Shown here one piece after another: positions 18,109-28,382 of a stretch of DNA of 64,000 nt; within the stretch, counting starts at the first letter, position 1, and the number at the start of each line of letters is the position of its first letter. Under the pieces are notes generated by a model, which ran no database searches, was not told where the DNA came from, and worked only from the letters and a program-made list of their open reading frames with translations. This stretch comes from an uncultured Parafilimonas sp. (GTDB lineage: Bacteria; Bacteroidota; Bacteroidia; Chitinophagales; Chitinophagaceae): contig CAIRZB010000046.1 of NCBI GenBank assembly GCA_903882935.1, forward strand, positions 62,001-126,000, written 5' to 3'. A program made the position numbers and the translations under genes.

Positions 18109-18116
18109 TACCTTTG
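18109..18116 (+). promoter_or_regulatory. TAnnTTTG -7 box upstream of gcvP
   Basis: TACCTTTG matches the Bacteroidota -7 consensus and is followed by CA, a common start dinucleotide. The gcvP ATG is 38 bases downstream. A -33 element is not clear. Confidence 0.5.
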
Positions 18117-18153
18117 CACATTCATTTTTTTAACGTGGTCAACCAAATACAGT

Positions 18154-21120
18154 ATGAATCTATTTGATTTACAGGCGGCTGAGTTTCAGAGACGGCACAT
18201 AGGCCCCAATGCGCAGGACACAGAAAAGATGCTAGAAACCATTGGCGTGGCATCGGTGGAAGAATTAGTAGGTAAAACAATACCAGAAGGCATACGCCTT
18301 AAGGGGGCATTACAACTGCCTGCGGCCGTAGGCGAGCGGGAATATTTGGACAATTTGAAAGAAATAGCGGCTAAAAACAAGCTGTTTAAAACATACATCG
18401 GCCAAGGCTATTACAACACCATTACGCCCAGCGTAATACTAAGAAACCTTTTTGAAAACCCAGGCTGGTATACCCAATACACCCCCTACCAGGCCGAGAT
18501 AAGCCAGGGCAGGCTGGAAAGCCTGTTGAATTTTCAAACCGTGGTAACCGACCTTACCGGTTTGGAAATAGCAAACGCCTCCCTTTTGGACGAAGCCACG
18601 GCCGCTGCTGAAGCGATGGCGATGGTTTTTCACCATGTAAACAAAACCGGTAAAGAAGGCAAGGCTAAGTTTTTTGTGGACAATAATATTTTTCCCCAAA
18701 CAAAAGACGTACTGGCAACCCGGGCAGAGCCAATTGGTATTGAGCTGGTGTTTGGCAACTATTACAGCGAAAGGCTTACCAACGACTATTTTGGCGCCAT
18801 TGTGCAATACCCCAACAGCAACGGATCAGTGCAAAACTACCGTGCGTTTATTGAGGAAGTGCATGGCATTGGCGGCTACGTGATTATGGCCACCGACCTG
18901 CTTGCTTTAACACTGCTAACACCGCCGGGCGAACTGGGGGCTGACGTGGCCGTAGGCAGCGCACAGCGCTTTGGGGTGCCGCTTGGCTATGGCGGCCCGC
19001 ACGCTGCCTTTTTTGCTACTAAGGATGAGTTTAAACGCAACCTGCCTGGCCGTATAATTGGCATAAGCATAGATGCACAAGGCAAACGAGCCCTGCGGAT
19101 GGCCCTGCAAACCCGCGAGCAGCATATTAAGCGCGAAAAAGCCACCAGTAATATTTGCACCGCACAGGCACTGCTGGCCAACATGGCCGCCATGTATGCC
19201 GTGTATCATGGCCCACAGGGGTTAAAAAATATTGCTGCGCGCATAGCCCTATTGGCACAAACCCTTAGCGAGGCATTGGCCGAACTGGGGTATGAGAATG
19301 CCAACCCGTATTATTTTGACACGCTGAGCATAAAAGCCGACGCAAAACTAATACAGCCGATAGCCGAGAAAAACGGCGTAAATTTTTATTACCCCAGCAA
19401 CAGGCAAATTACCATTTCGCTTGACGAAACCACCACGCAAAAAGACGTGCTGGATATTTTGTACATATTTGCCGAAGCGCAGGGCCTGAATGAAGCCACC
19501 ATAGGTTTTGACAGTGAAGGATACACGCTAAACTGCCTGCCGCCTTTTGCCATACGCAAAACGCCTTACCTACAGCACACCGTGTTTAACACGCACCACA
19601 GCGAAAGCCAAATGATGCGGTATTTGAAATATTTGGAAAACAAAGACCTAAGCCTAAACACCAGCATGATTAGCCTTGGCAGTTGTACCATGAAGCTGAA
19701 TGCCGCCAGTGAAATGATACCGGTTAGCTGGCCTGAATTTAGCCAGATACACCCATTTGCACCATTGACGCAAACAAAGGGCTACCAACAAATTATTGAT
19801 GAACTGAGCGAGTACCTGAATACTATTACTGGTTTTGACGCTTGCAGCCTGCAGCCCAACAGCGGTGCGCAGGGCGAATACGCGGGCCTATTGACCATAA
19901 TGGGTTACCACAAAGCCAACGGCAACGCCCACCGCAACGTGGTGCTGATACCCATTTCGGCACACGGCACCAACCCTGCCTCGGCGGTAATGGCGGGCAT
20001 GAAAGTAGTGGTGGTAAAAAGCGATGAAGACGGGCATATTGATGTGGCCGACCTACAAGCCAAAGCCGAGCAATACAAGGATACGCTTGGCGGATTGATG
20101 GTTACCTACCCCAGCACCCACGGTGTGTTTGAGGAAAGCATAAAAGATATTTGTGCAATTATACATGCCCATGGCGGGCAGGTGTATATGGACGGTGCCA
20201 ACATGAACGCCCAGGTAGGCCTAACAAGCCCCGCGGAAATTGGTGCCGATGTTTGCCACCTTAACCTGCACAAAACATTTGCCATACCACACGGTGGCGG
20301 CGGCCCGGGCATGGGGCCCATTTGTGTTAAACAACACCTTGCGCCTTACCTACCAGGACATGAAAATGTGAAACCTGAAACGGGAGACGTGAATGATAAT
20401 GCGGATAAAATTCACGATTCACGATTCACGATTGACGATTCTCCCGTTCACGATTCCCGATTCACGATTCACGGGGCTGTCAGTGCCGCACCTTACGGTT
20501 CGGCTTCCATCTTGCTCATTAGCTATGCTTATATACGCATGCTCGGCGCGGAGGGTGTTAAGAAGGCAACTGAATATGCGATACTAAATGCCAACTATAT
20601 GAAGGCTAGGTTGGAAAAGTATTACAAAATTCTATTTTCAGGCAGCAACGGCACGTGCGCCCACGAGTTTATTGTTGACCTGCGGCCGTTTAAAATAACT
20701 GCTGGTATTGAGGCAGAAGACGTGGCCAAGCGTTTGATTGACTACGGTTTTCATGCGCCAACCATGAGTTTTCCTGTGCCTGGCACCATTATGATTGAAC
20801 CCACCGAAAGCGAAGACAAAGCCGAGCTGGACCGTTTTTGCGATGCATTGGTGAGCATTTATGAGGAAATAAAAGCTATTGAAAATGGGTTGGCCGATAA
20901 GGAAAACAATGCCCTAAAAAATGCGCCGCATACCCAGGCCGTAATTTGTGCCGATGAATGGAGCCACCCATACACCCGCCAGCAAGCTGCCTTTCCGCTG
21001 TACTACGTAACACACAATAAATTCTGGCCCTCCGTGGCACGCATCAACAATACCTTCGGTGACAGGAACCTAGTTTGTACTTGTGAGCCGGTGGAAAGTT
21101 ATGCGGACCTCGCCAATTAA
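18154..21120 (+). CDS. gcvP: glycine dehydrogenase (decarboxylating), P protein, with an in-frame repeat insertion
   Basis: This 988-residue fused P protein of the glycine cleavage system decarboxylates glycine with PLP and passes the aminomethyl group to lipoyl-GcvH. The N-terminal half begins with [12 protein letters not shown]. The C-terminal half carries the PLP lysine in LNLHKTF (Lys707) and the glycine-rich [10 protein letters not shown] loop. Between the conserved PGHENV (about 735) and [14 protein letters not shown] (from 774), where family members have a short loop, lie roughly 30 extra residues made by a 7-bp repeat: residues 753-773 read [21 protein letters not shown]. The frame stays open, so the enzyme may tolerate a surface-loop insertion close to the active site. 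gcvT and gcvH are not nearby. Confidence 0.96.
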   Translation: MNLFDLQAAEFQRRHIGPNAQDTEKMLETIGVASVEELVGKTIPEGIRLKGALQLPAAVGEREYLDNLKEIAAKNKLFKTYIGQGYYNTITPSVILRNLFENPGWYTQYTPYQAEISQGRLESLLNFQTVVTDLTGLEIANASLLDEATAAAEAMAMVFHHVNKTGKEGKAKFFVDNNIFPQTKDVLATRAEPIGIELVFGNYYSERLTNDYFGAIVQYPNSNGSVQNYRAFIEEVHGIGGYVIMATDLLALTLLTPPGELGADVAVGSAQRFGVPLGYGGPHAAFFATKDEFKRNLPGRIIGISIDAQGKRALRMALQTREQHIKREKATSNICTAQALLANMAAMYAVYHGPQGLKNIAARIALLAQTLSEALAELGYENANPYYFDTLSIKADAKLIQPIAEKNGVNFYYPSNRQITISLDETTTQKDVLDILYIFAEAQGLNEATIGFDSEGYTLNCLPPFAIRKTPYLQHTVFNTHHSESQMMRYLKYLENKDLSLNTSMISLGSCTMKLNAASEMIPVSWPEFSQIHPFAPLTQTKGYQQIIDELSEYLNTITGFDACSLQPNSGAQGEYAGLLTIMGYHKANGNAHRNVVLIPISAHGTNPASAVMAGMKVVVVKSDEDGHIDVADLQAKAEQYKDTLGGLMVTYPSTHGVFEESIKDICAIIHAHGGQVYMDGANMNAQVGLTSPAEIGADVCHLNLHKTFAIPHGGGGPGMGPICVKQHLAPYLPGHENVKPETGDVNDNADKIHDSRFTIDDSPVHDSRFTIHGAVSAAPYGSASILLISYAYIRMLGAEGVKKATEYAILNANYMKARLEKYYKILFSGSNGTCAHEFIVDLRPFKITAGIEAEDVAKRLIDYGFHAPTMSFPVPGTIMIEPTESEDKAELDRFCDALVSIYEEIKAIENGLADKENNALKNAPHTQAVICADEWSHPYTRQQAAFPLYYVTHNKFWPSVARINNTFGDRNLVCTCEPVESYADLAN
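20410..20472 (+). repeat. in-frame ATTCACG 7-bp repeat element inside gcvP
   Basis: About nine degenerate copies of ATTCACG run through these 63 bases and keep the gcvP frame (seven bases times three gives a 7-residue period, HDSRFTI). Just upstream, CGGGAGA near 20383 is complementary to TCTCCCG near 20441, so the insert is partly palindromic. The word ATTCACGATTGACGATTC at 20424-20441 recurs twice in the hisS element. Confidence 0.85.
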
Positions 21121-21219
21121 TCCCCTCTCCCCAAGTGGAGAAGGAACGTGCAAGAAGCCTTTTTATGATGGGTAAGATAGTTGTGTAAGAAAACGGTTAT
21201 CAAACGCATTGTTAATATT

Positions 21220-21258
21220 GAAAGCCGGAGAGTTAAACACACTCCCGGCTTTTCTTTT
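21220..21258 (+). terminator. intrinsic terminator downstream of gcvP
   Basis: AAAGCCGGAGAG pairs with CTCCCGGCTTT with a one-base bulge, followed by TTCTTTTTG. It lies about 100 bases after the gcvP stop and before the next lipoprotein gene. Confidence 0.7.
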
Positions 21259-21300
21259 TGTTACGCATCAATGGTATATTTATGCCAAACAAAAGCCCCC

Positions 21301-22056
21301 ATGTACAAGTGTTTGTTATCAACCCTACTATTGCTAATATTTTTTTTTAGCGGTTGTAAACATGTAAATAATAAAGCAAAAGAAACAAGCACCGATGCAA
21401 TCACTCAGCCTTCCGTTACGGTCATCATTCCCAAAAGAACCGCACCTTTATCGAAGGATACCGTTTTTACCAATGACTATAATTTTATTACCGACAGCTT
21501 GCTGCATGGGCATAAGGATTTGGTTATATATTATATGCAAAAATATGCGACTGATTGTCCCCCTTATCAGTATGTTAAAACTGATCTAAAGGATGATTTT
21601 GAGGGCCTTAGGAAAATTGCCAACTTGAAACATCATAAAATCCGCGATGCTGTTTTTGTCTTATATCCAATATCTGTTTGTGAAGATGGACAGTCATATT
21701 ACTTTACCGATACCGCTTTGCCGAGGCTGCAAACAGATTCATATTGTTGCCACCCTGATAACATATTTTCTGTGGGTGATATTGATGAGGACGGCATTGC
21801 AGAAATTGGCCAATATTATTCAAGTTGTACAAGCCATTACAAATCCCTGTGTGTGTATACCCTTAAAAACAAAGCATGGAAACAGGTTGGCCACTCAGTT
21901 TTTGACCAGCATTATATGAAGTACGATGTGCCTTTTGCCAGCCATGTACGCAAAACAGGCAAGGGTAAATTTGAAATGCACGAAATTTCAGATTTAACCG
22001 CCGATACCTCTGGTCAAAAAAAGGGCCTCGACAGTTGGCTGAAGTTTTCTTTTTGA
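21301..22056 (+). CDS. lipoprotein of unknown function
   Basis: This 251-residue protein starts at MYKCLLSTLLLLIFFFSGC, a signal peptide with lipobox FSGC; a longer frame from 21181 would cross the gcvP terminator and is rejected. After a low-complexity linker the chain is an extracytoplasmic domain with several Cys residues (CPPYQY, SVCEDG, SYCCHP, SSCTSHYKSLC). A VGDIDEDGIAEIG stretch resembles the calcium-binding FG-GAP/VCBS loop. I do not recognise a named family. It stands alone between terminator-like hairpins. Confidence 0.72.
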   Translation: MYKCLLSTLLLLIFFFSGCKHVNNKAKETSTDAITQPSVTVIIPKRTAPLSKDTVFTNDYNFITDSLLHGHKDLVIYYMQKYATDCPPYQYVKTDLKDDFEGLRKIANLKHHKIRDAVFVLYPISVCEDGQSYYFTDTALPRLQTDSYCCHPDNIFSVGDIDEDGIAEIGQYYSSCTSHYKSLCVYTLKNKAWKQVGHSVFDQHYMKYDVPFASHVRKTGKGKFEMHEISDLTADTSGQKKGLDSWLKFSF

Positions 22057-22427
22057 AAGCAACGGTAATATGTTTTCAGTACCATTTTATCTCCAATCGT
22101 TATGGCAATTTCATTCAAGTTACCCCAACACAATACTGTACAGCATATTAATCTTCATTACCCCAAAAATAAGTTTTACAAAAGGCTACAATGCTCTTTT
22201 TTAAAAATGCGACGCAAACCGTGAAAATTTTACGGACTATACCGTAAAAAGATTGTTTTATATAACAGGGCTGCCAGCTTATTTTTGCCAAAGGGCCTGT
22301 GCGACGAATTTAGCACAGGCTGTTTTATTAAATTAGTTGAAGCCATAGTATTGCAAATGAGGTAGTTTTTATCAAGGGTTCTGCAACAAAAAGGGTCGTT
22401 TTTCGGTCATACGTTCAAACAAACAAT
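22057..22427. other. intergenic region with one hairpin
   Basis: About 370 bases lie between two lipoprotein genes. The only structure I see is the hairpin at 22295-22320. No coding or RNA gene is recognised. Confidence 0.5.
22295..22320 (+). terminator. possible terminator hairpin
   Basis: GCCTGTGC and GCACAGGC form an 8-bp perfect stem around a 10-base loop, followed by TGTTTTATTAAATT. It lies 240 bases beyond the preceding lipoprotein gene. Confidence 0.5.
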
Positions 22428-22856
22428 ATGAAGTATGTAATACTTGTCGCTTGCACTTGCCTGGTACTTATAGCTGGGTGCCGTAAAATAACGGAAGTTC
22501 CCAACACTGGGTTAAGCGGCATTTGGGAGCTGACTAGAATTGAGGCCAACCTCAGCCAAAATTATCCCGCCGGCAATGGAAATTTACTAAAATTCTCGGA
22601 CGACAGTAGTTACCAGACCTACACCAATGGAACCCTAATAAAAAGCGGCAGGTTTTCGATTATGTATGATACAACCGTGGCTGCGGCAACCTGCACCACT
22701 TTGTCTGGCATAAAATTTTCGAGCCGGATTATTTACGACTCTGCCTATAGCAGCCCAAAAACATTTTCAAATATTAGCGGCAACACTCTTACTGTTGTTT
22801 CGGCTGGATGCTTTGCCCTGGACGATGGCAGTATCAGTTATTATACTAAAATGTAA
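22428..22856 (+). CDS. small lipoprotein, lipocalin-like
   Basis: This 142-residue protein has signal peptide MKYVILVACTCLVLIAGC and a good lipobox (LIAGC). The mature part opens with LSGIWELTRIEANLS, resembling the W-E-L start of bacterial lipocalin-like domains. It continues with short beta-strands (LLKFSDDSSYQTYTNGTLIKSG), as expected for a small beta-barrel that binds a ligand or acts as a surface lipoprotein. Two further Cys residues (ATCTT, SAGCF) might form a disulfide. No partner gene is nearby. Function is unknown. Confidence 0.75.
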   Translation: MKYVILVACTCLVLIAGCRKITEVPNTGLSGIWELTRIEANLSQNYPAGNGNLLKFSDDSSYQTYTNGTLIKSGRFSIMYDTTVAAATCTTLSGIKFSSRIIYDSAYSSPKTFSNISGNTLTVVSAGCFALDDGSISYYTKM

Positions 22857-23239
22857 CCAGATTGTTATTTGTCTATAAGATTGCAAAAAAAACAGAGCAG
22901 AATTTTATTTAAAGCACAGCCTGTACGGCCCACGCCAATACAGGCTGTGCTGCTGTAGCGCAAAACATGCGTCCACCACCGTACACCCAGTGTAACAAAA
23001 CCGTACACTAAGCCGGTAACCCAAATCTCATCCCCCCTGATTATCAACGTGTAATAAGCTGGCATTTTTTTGGCATCCCAATAACCGGAAGGTTTGGAGT
23101 ATGCAATCCAACAATTGAGGGTGTGTTTTGTGAAATGAATTGTTTTTGCAAAAGTCTTAACTTTTTAGTTATTAAAGTCTATTCAATCAACATTCTGTCA
23201 TTCCCGTATGGGGAGGCTAAACACTAAAATCTGACTTTT
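22857..23239. other. intergenic region upstream of the permease array
   Basis: About 380 bases hold a strong hairpin at 22913-22951 and, to its right, an AT-rich stretch that should contain the promoter of the first permease gene. No TAnnTTTG box with a convincing partner was found. No gene is recognised. Confidence 0.5.
22913..22951. terminator. strong hairpin, probable terminator
   Basis: AGCACAGCCTGTA and its exact complement form a 13-bp stem with a 13-base loop. It lies 57 bases after the lipoprotein stop. There is no long T-run on the + side, while the minus-strand side is followed by TTTAAAT. Confidence 0.55.
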
Positions 23240-25660
23240 ATGTATAGAAATTATTTTAAAACCGCAATACGCAACCTTTCACGTAACAAGGGCTTTACCG
23301 CCATTAATATATTTGGCCTGGCCCTGGGTATGGCCACCTGTTTATTAATAACACTTTTTGTACAAAATGAGCTTAGCTACGACCGCTACAACAAAAAAGC
23401 CAGCCAGATTGTGCGCGTAACCTTTAAAGGGGTTATGGAGAGCGGTGTTATAAAAGAATCAAATGTAATGCCGCCGCTGGCTGCCGCGTTTAAAAAAGAC
23501 TTCCCTGAGGTGCTGGAGGCTACCCGCATACGCGCCAATGGTACACATAAAGCCACCGTGGGCTTAAAATCGTTCAAGAATGAATCGCTTGCATTTGTAG
23601 ATTCCAATTTCTTCCGTGTATTTACGTTGCCCCTTATAAAAGGCAGCGAGGCTACCGCCCTGGTGAAGCCTTTTACGGTGGTGATTTCTGCCGAAGGTGC
23701 CAAAAGGTATTTTGGTGATGAAAACCCTATTGGCAGGGTATTGGTGATGGCCGATGATAATGCATCGCTTACCGTTACTGGGGTATTTGATAAAATACCT
23801 GAAACATCGCACTTTCATTTTGATTTGCTGGCTTCTATGGCCTCTATGCCCGAGGCCAGGGAGCAAAGCTGGATGATATCAAACTACTACACCTACCTGT
23901 TATTGCCCGAAGGGTATAATTACAAACAGCTTGAGGCAAAACTGCCCCAGGAGGTTGATAGGTATATTGGCCCACAGCTTGAAAAAGGCATGGGTACCAC
24001 GTTGGCCGAATTCAGGAAGAAAGGCAACAGCCTTGGTTTTAACCTGCAGCCCATTACCGATATACATTTAAAAAGCGACCTTACCGGCGATATGGAGCCT
24101 TGCGGCAACATACAATACGTGTATATATTTAGTGCAGTAGCGGTTTTTATGCTGCTGATAGCCTGCATAAACTTTATGAACCTGAGCACTGCCGGTGCCA
24201 GCAAAAGGGCGCGCGAGGTAGGTGTACGTAAAGTAATGGGGTCGTTAAAAGCGCAACTGGTAAAACAGTTTTTGTTGGAGTCGCTGTTGCTTTCCGCCAT
24301 TGCTATGGTTATAGCCCTGGCTATGGTATACTGGGTACTGCCCTTTTTAAACAACCTTGCAGGCAAAAACCTTACGCTTAGCCTGTTTTCAAACCCGTGG
24401 GTATTGCCGGGGTTACTAACCTTTGGTATCATTACAGGCTTTTTGGCGGGTAGCTACCCGGCGTTCTTTCTATCGTCATTCAACCCAATTGCTGTATTAA
24501 AAGGCAAGTTTAGCACGGGCAAAAAAACAGTAAGCCTGCGCAGTGGTTTGGTGGTTTTTCAATTTTTTATCTCGGTGGGGCTTATTATTGGCACGCTGGT
24601 AGTGTACAACCAATTAAAATATATACACAATATTAACCTGGGGTACGATAAAAGCCAGGTGGTGGTTATTGAAAACACCTGGGCACTTGGTAAAAATGGC
24701 GATGTGCTTAAACAACAGTTGCTGCAGGACCCCCGCGTGGTTAATGTAACCTCATCCGGCTACCTGCCCGCAGGCAGCAGCTATGGCAATAACTATTTTG
24801 TTTACCCCGACAATCAATCCAAAGACATTGCCCAAACACTGCGCTACGAGGTTGATTATAACTACATACCTACCCTGGGTATGAAGATGGCTGCGGGCCG
24901 CAATTTTAGCAAAGCTTATGGGGCTGATTCTACAGCCGTTATTATTAACGAAACAGCCGCCCGTACTTTTGGCTGGAAAAATAATTTTGAGCAGCACACC
25001 TTGTCGCACACCGATAACGATGGCAAAAAATATGTATACCATGTAATTGGTGTGGTGAAGGATTTTAATTTTAGAAGCCTGCACCAGCTTATTACACCGC
25101 TGGTAATGACGATGACACCAGGTTTTGGCGAGACCATTGTGAAAATAAATACCGCAAATGTGCCAGGCGTACTGGCCGGTATGAAAAACAAATGGGGTAC
25201 GTTTAAAACAGAGCAACCTTTTACCTACAGCTTTCTTGATGACCGCTATAACAATACCTATAAAGCCGAGCAAAATATAGGTGCCATACTGGGCATATTT
25301 GCCGGCCTCACCATATTTGTTGCGTGCCTTGGCCTGTTTGGCCTTGCAACCTTTACCGCCGAGCAGCGCACTAAGGAAATAGGTATACGCAAGGTGCTGG
25401 GTGCCGATGTAAAAGGCCTGGTATCGCTGCTGTCTAAAGATTTTTTAAAGCTTGTATTAATTGCATTTGCAATTGCAAGCCCTGCCGCATGGTATGTTAT
25501 GCATTGGTGGTTGCAGGGCTTTGCCTACCGTATTAACATAAGCTGGGTAATATTTGCCACAGCAGGTACTGCTGTAGTAATAATAACGCTTATAACCGTA
25601 AGCTACCAAAGTATTAAAGCAGCTTTAATGAACCCTGTAAAGAGTTTAAAAACGGAGTAG
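23240..25660 (+). CDS. MacB/FtsX-type ABC permease 1 of 4
   Basis: This 806-residue integral membrane protein has the duplicated Bacteroidota layout: N-terminal TM helix (about 20-42), periplasmic MacB_PCD domain, FtsX core (ACINFMNLSTAGASKRAREVG, VRKVMG), second TM pair, second periplasmic domain and second FtsX core (ACLGLFGLATFTAEQRTKEIG, IRKVLG). It ends in LMNPVKSLKTE. Such permeases work with a MacB/LolD-type ATPase in export of peptides or lipoproteins, or as cell-wall signalling devices. No ATPase is in this array, so it must be supplied in trans. This is the first of four tandem homologues with gaps of 90-220 bases. Confidence 0.93.
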   Translation: MYRNYFKTAIRNLSRNKGFTAINIFGLALGMATCLLITLFVQNELSYDRYNKKASQIVRVTFKGVMESGVIKESNVMPPLAAAFKKDFPEVLEATRIRANGTHKATVGLKSFKNESLAFVDSNFFRVFTLPLIKGSEATALVKPFTVVISAEGAKRYFGDENPIGRVLVMADDNASLTVTGVFDKIPETSHFHFDLLASMASMPEAREQSWMISNYYTYLLLPEGYNYKQLEAKLPQEVDRYIGPQLEKGMGTTLAEFRKKGNSLGFNLQPITDIHLKSDLTGDMEPCGNIQYVYIFSAVAVFMLLIACINFMNLSTAGASKRAREVGVRKVMGSLKAQLVKQFLLESLLLSAIAMVIALAMVYWVLPFLNNLAGKNLTLSLFSNPWVLPGLLTFGIITGFLAGSYPAFFLSSFNPIAVLKGKFSTGKKTVSLRSGLVVFQFFISVGLIIGTLVVYNQLKYIHNINLGYDKSQVVVIENTWALGKNGDVLKQQLLQDPRVVNVTSSGYLPAGSSYGNNYFVYPDNQSKDIAQTLRYEVDYNYIPTLGMKMAAGRNFSKAYGADSTAVIINETAARTFGWKNNFEQHTLSHTDNDGKKYVYHVIGVVKDFNFRSLHQLITPLVMTMTPGFGETIVKINTANVPGVLAGMKNKWGTFKTEQPFTYSFLDDRYNNTYKAEQNIGAILGIFAGLTIFVACLGLFGLATFTAEQRTKEIGIRKVLGADVKGLVSLLSKDFLKLVLIAFAIASPAAWYVMHWWLQGFAYRINISWVIFATAGTAVVIITLITVSYQSIKAALMNPVKSLKTE

Positions 25661-25877
25661 TCCTAATACCCTAAAAGGGGGGGGAGGGTGAAAAATATCT
25701 AGCATATTAAAATCAATAGTAAACAAGCATTACAAATGCTTTCTGTTGAAATTGTAAAAACTTTTTGGCACAGAAATATTCATCATGTAACAGCAAAAAA
25801 CTATTGCTGTATATACTGTCTCAAAAAATGAGTTATAAAACAGCGAAGCATTATACATCTTAAAAAAACGGTTTTGT

Positions 25878-28250
25878 ATGATAAAAAATTATTTAAAAAT
25901 TGCTTTTAGAAACCTGTTACGCAACAAGTGGTTTTCACTAATAAACATTTGCGGCCTTGCAATTGGTATGGCAAGTGCTGTACTTATTTTATTGTGGATA
26001 CAAAATGAAATGAGCCACGACCGTTTTTTTGAAAAAACCGACTGCATTTATGTAGCCAAAAACCGCGACCGGTTTAATGGGGAATTACAGGCTTGGACCA
26101 ATACACCAAAAATATTAGGGCCCACTATAAAGGCCGATTATCCCGAGGTGGAGGATGTAGTTAGGGTGAACGATTATGGGGCTAATTTTTTATTATCGGT
26201 GGGCGATAAACATTTAAACCTGCATGGCGATTTTGTTGATTCAGGCTTTTTAAAAATGTTCAGCTACCCGCTTATAAAAGGCACCCCTGCTACAGCATTA
26301 AATAACCCCAGCGGTATTGTATTAACCAGGCAACTGGCCATTAAGTTATTTGGCAGCGAGGATGTTTTGGGTAAGGTGGTACGTATTGACAGTGCCGATA
26401 ACGCTACCGTTACGGCCGTAATGCAGGATCTGCCTTCAAATACCTCCTTAAAATGCGAATACCTGTTGCCATGGGTATACGCCACCCGTAAAGGTATTGA
26501 TGATAACTACTGGGGCAATAACTCGGTATACACATACATTTTACTAAAACCCGGTGCATCGCACGAGGTTTTTGATGCCAAAATACGCGACATAACCATC
26601 AATCACTCAAAAAACGGCGGCAACTCCACCACGCAGGTATTTACCCAGCCATTAAAGGATGCATGGCTGTACTCAAAATCAGAAAACGGCAAATACGTTG
26701 GCGGCAGAATAGAAAAAGTTAGATTGTTTGCTGTTATTGCAGTGTTTATATTGCTGATAGCTTGCATAAATTTTATGAACCTTAGTACCGCCCGCAGTGA
26801 GAAGCGTGCAAAGGAAGTAGGTATACGCAAAGTAGTAGGTGCTTATAAATCATCGCTTATATTCCAGTTTATCAGCGAGAGTATTATACTGGCATTTTTA
26901 GCGGGTGTAATCGCTGTGTTGCTTGTTGAGCTTGCCCTGCCGCTTTTTAACCAGTTAACTGGTGAGGTGGTAACCCCTAATTTTAGTAACCCGGTGTATT
27001 GGTTTTTTGGGCTGCTTTTTGTTTTGTTTACAGGGTTTATTGCGGGCAGCTACCCGGCGTTTTACCTGTCATCGTTTCAGCCTGTAAAAGTATTAAAGGG
27101 TACATTTAAGGCGGCCAATGCATTGGTTACACCGCGCAAGGTACTGGTGGTGCTACAGTTTACGTTTGCTATTGCATTAATCATCTGCACTTTTATAGTA
27201 GAGCGCCAGGTAAAATACGCGCAGGACAGAGACCTTGGTTACTCAAAGGACCACCTGGCGTTTATTATTATGTTTGGCGATGACTTTAAAAATTACAGCC
27301 TTATAAAACGTGAATTGCTTAACAGCGGCGCTGCAACCGCTGTGGCTGCCACCAGCGCGCCTATGACGGAACATTGGAGCGATAGCTGGGGCTTTGAATG
27401 GCCGGGCAGTAACGCCGGCGACAAGAAAACAGACTTTAATATATTCAGTGCCGAGCAGGATTTTACAAAAACGATGGGGCTTACAGTGTTGCAGGGCCGT
27501 GATATTGATATACTCAAATACAAAACAGATTCAACGGCGGTATTGCTTAACGAGAGTGCTGTAAAAATTATGCGGCTTAAAGACCCCGTTGGTAAAACAA
27601 TAACGGGCAATGGCTCAACCCTGCATATTATAGGGGTGATAAAAGACTTTATTGTAGAAACGCCGTACGAACATATACGCCCTATGATAATTGCAGGGCC
27701 ATCCTACGGGTACGATGTTATTAATTTTAAACTAAACCCCGCTGTTCCGGTTGAAACAAGCCTTGCAAAAGCCGAGCGGGTATTTAAGCAATATAACCCA
27801 CAATACCCTTTTAACTACCGCTTTTACGATGCTGAGTATGCTTTAAAGTTTCAGGATGAGCAACGCGCCGGTAAACTGGCCGGGTTATTTGCTGGCCTTA
27901 CGGTGTTTATTTCGTGCTTAGGGTTGTTTGGCCTTGCCACATACATGGCCGAAAACCGTATAAAGGAAATTGGTGTGCGCAAAGTGTTAGGTGCCAGTGT
28001 GGCAAGTATAACCATACTGCTGTCAAAAGATTTTTTAAAGCTAATTATAATATCCTTTGTTGTAGCATCGCCGGTCGCGTGGTATGCAATGGGGCAGTGG
28101 CTTAATGGCTACAAATACCGCATAGACATTGAGTGGTGGGTGTTTGCGGGCGCTGGGCTGTTGTCGGTTATTATTGCCATTGGCACCGTAAGCTACCAAA
28201 GCATAAAAGCCGCTTTAATGAACCCTGTAAAAAGCTTAAAAACCGAGTAG
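25878..28250 (+). CDS. MacB/FtsX-type ABC permease 2 of 4
   Basis: This 790-residue paralogue of the preceding gene has the same order: N-terminal TM (INICGLAIGMASAVLILLW), MacB_PCD, FtsX motif ACINFMNLSTARSEKRAKEVG, central TM region, second periplasmic domain, and SCLGLFGLATYMAENRIKEIG before the final TM helices and LMNPVKSLKTE. It is divergent enough in both periplasmic domains to suggest a different ligand. The upstream 217 bases include a G-run after the first permease stop and no clear terminator, so read-through from gene 1 is possible. Confidence 0.93.
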   Translation: MIKNYLKIAFRNLLRNKWFSLINICGLAIGMASAVLILLWIQNEMSHDRFFEKTDCIYVAKNRDRFNGELQAWTNTPKILGPTIKADYPEVEDVVRVNDYGANFLLSVGDKHLNLHGDFVDSGFLKMFSYPLIKGTPATALNNPSGIVLTRQLAIKLFGSEDVLGKVVRIDSADNATVTAVMQDLPSNTSLKCEYLLPWVYATRKGIDDNYWGNNSVYTYILLKPGASHEVFDAKIRDITINHSKNGGNSTTQVFTQPLKDAWLYSKSENGKYVGGRIEKVRLFAVIAVFILLIACINFMNLSTARSEKRAKEVGIRKVVGAYKSSLIFQFISESIILAFLAGVIAVLLVELALPLFNQLTGEVVTPNFSNPVYWFFGLLFVLFTGFIAGSYPAFYLSSFQPVKVLKGTFKAANALVTPRKVLVVLQFTFAIALIICTFIVERQVKYAQDRDLGYSKDHLAFIIMFGDDFKNYSLIKRELLNSGAATAVAATSAPMTEHWSDSWGFEWPGSNAGDKKTDFNIFSAEQDFTKTMGLTVLQGRDIDILKYKTDSTAVLLNESAVKIMRLKDPVGKTITGNGSTLHIIGVIKDFIVETPYEHIRPMIIAGPSYGYDVINFKLNPAVPVETSLAKAERVFKQYNPQYPFNYRFYDAEYALKFQDEQRAGKLAGLFAGLTVFISCLGLFGLATYMAENRIKEIGVRKVLGASVASITILLSKDFLKLIIISFVVASPVAWYAMGQWLNGYKYRIDIEWWVFAGAGLLSVIIAIGTVSYQSIKAALMNPVKSLKTE

Positions 28251-28382
28251 TAACCCAGCCCCAGTGATTGGGGATACAGGGCAACAATAAAAGAGTAAAA
28301 TATTTTATAATCAATGCAAAACACACTTTTTAAAGGGAGCGGCTTTTAAGCCCTTCCTTTAGGGAGGATTGAGGAGGAGAAT

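Noticed and set aside
25661-25700. G-run after permease 1 as a repeat element
   Set aside because: Short purine runs after stop codons occur at several genes here (6497, 21121, 28345) but share too little sequence to define an element.
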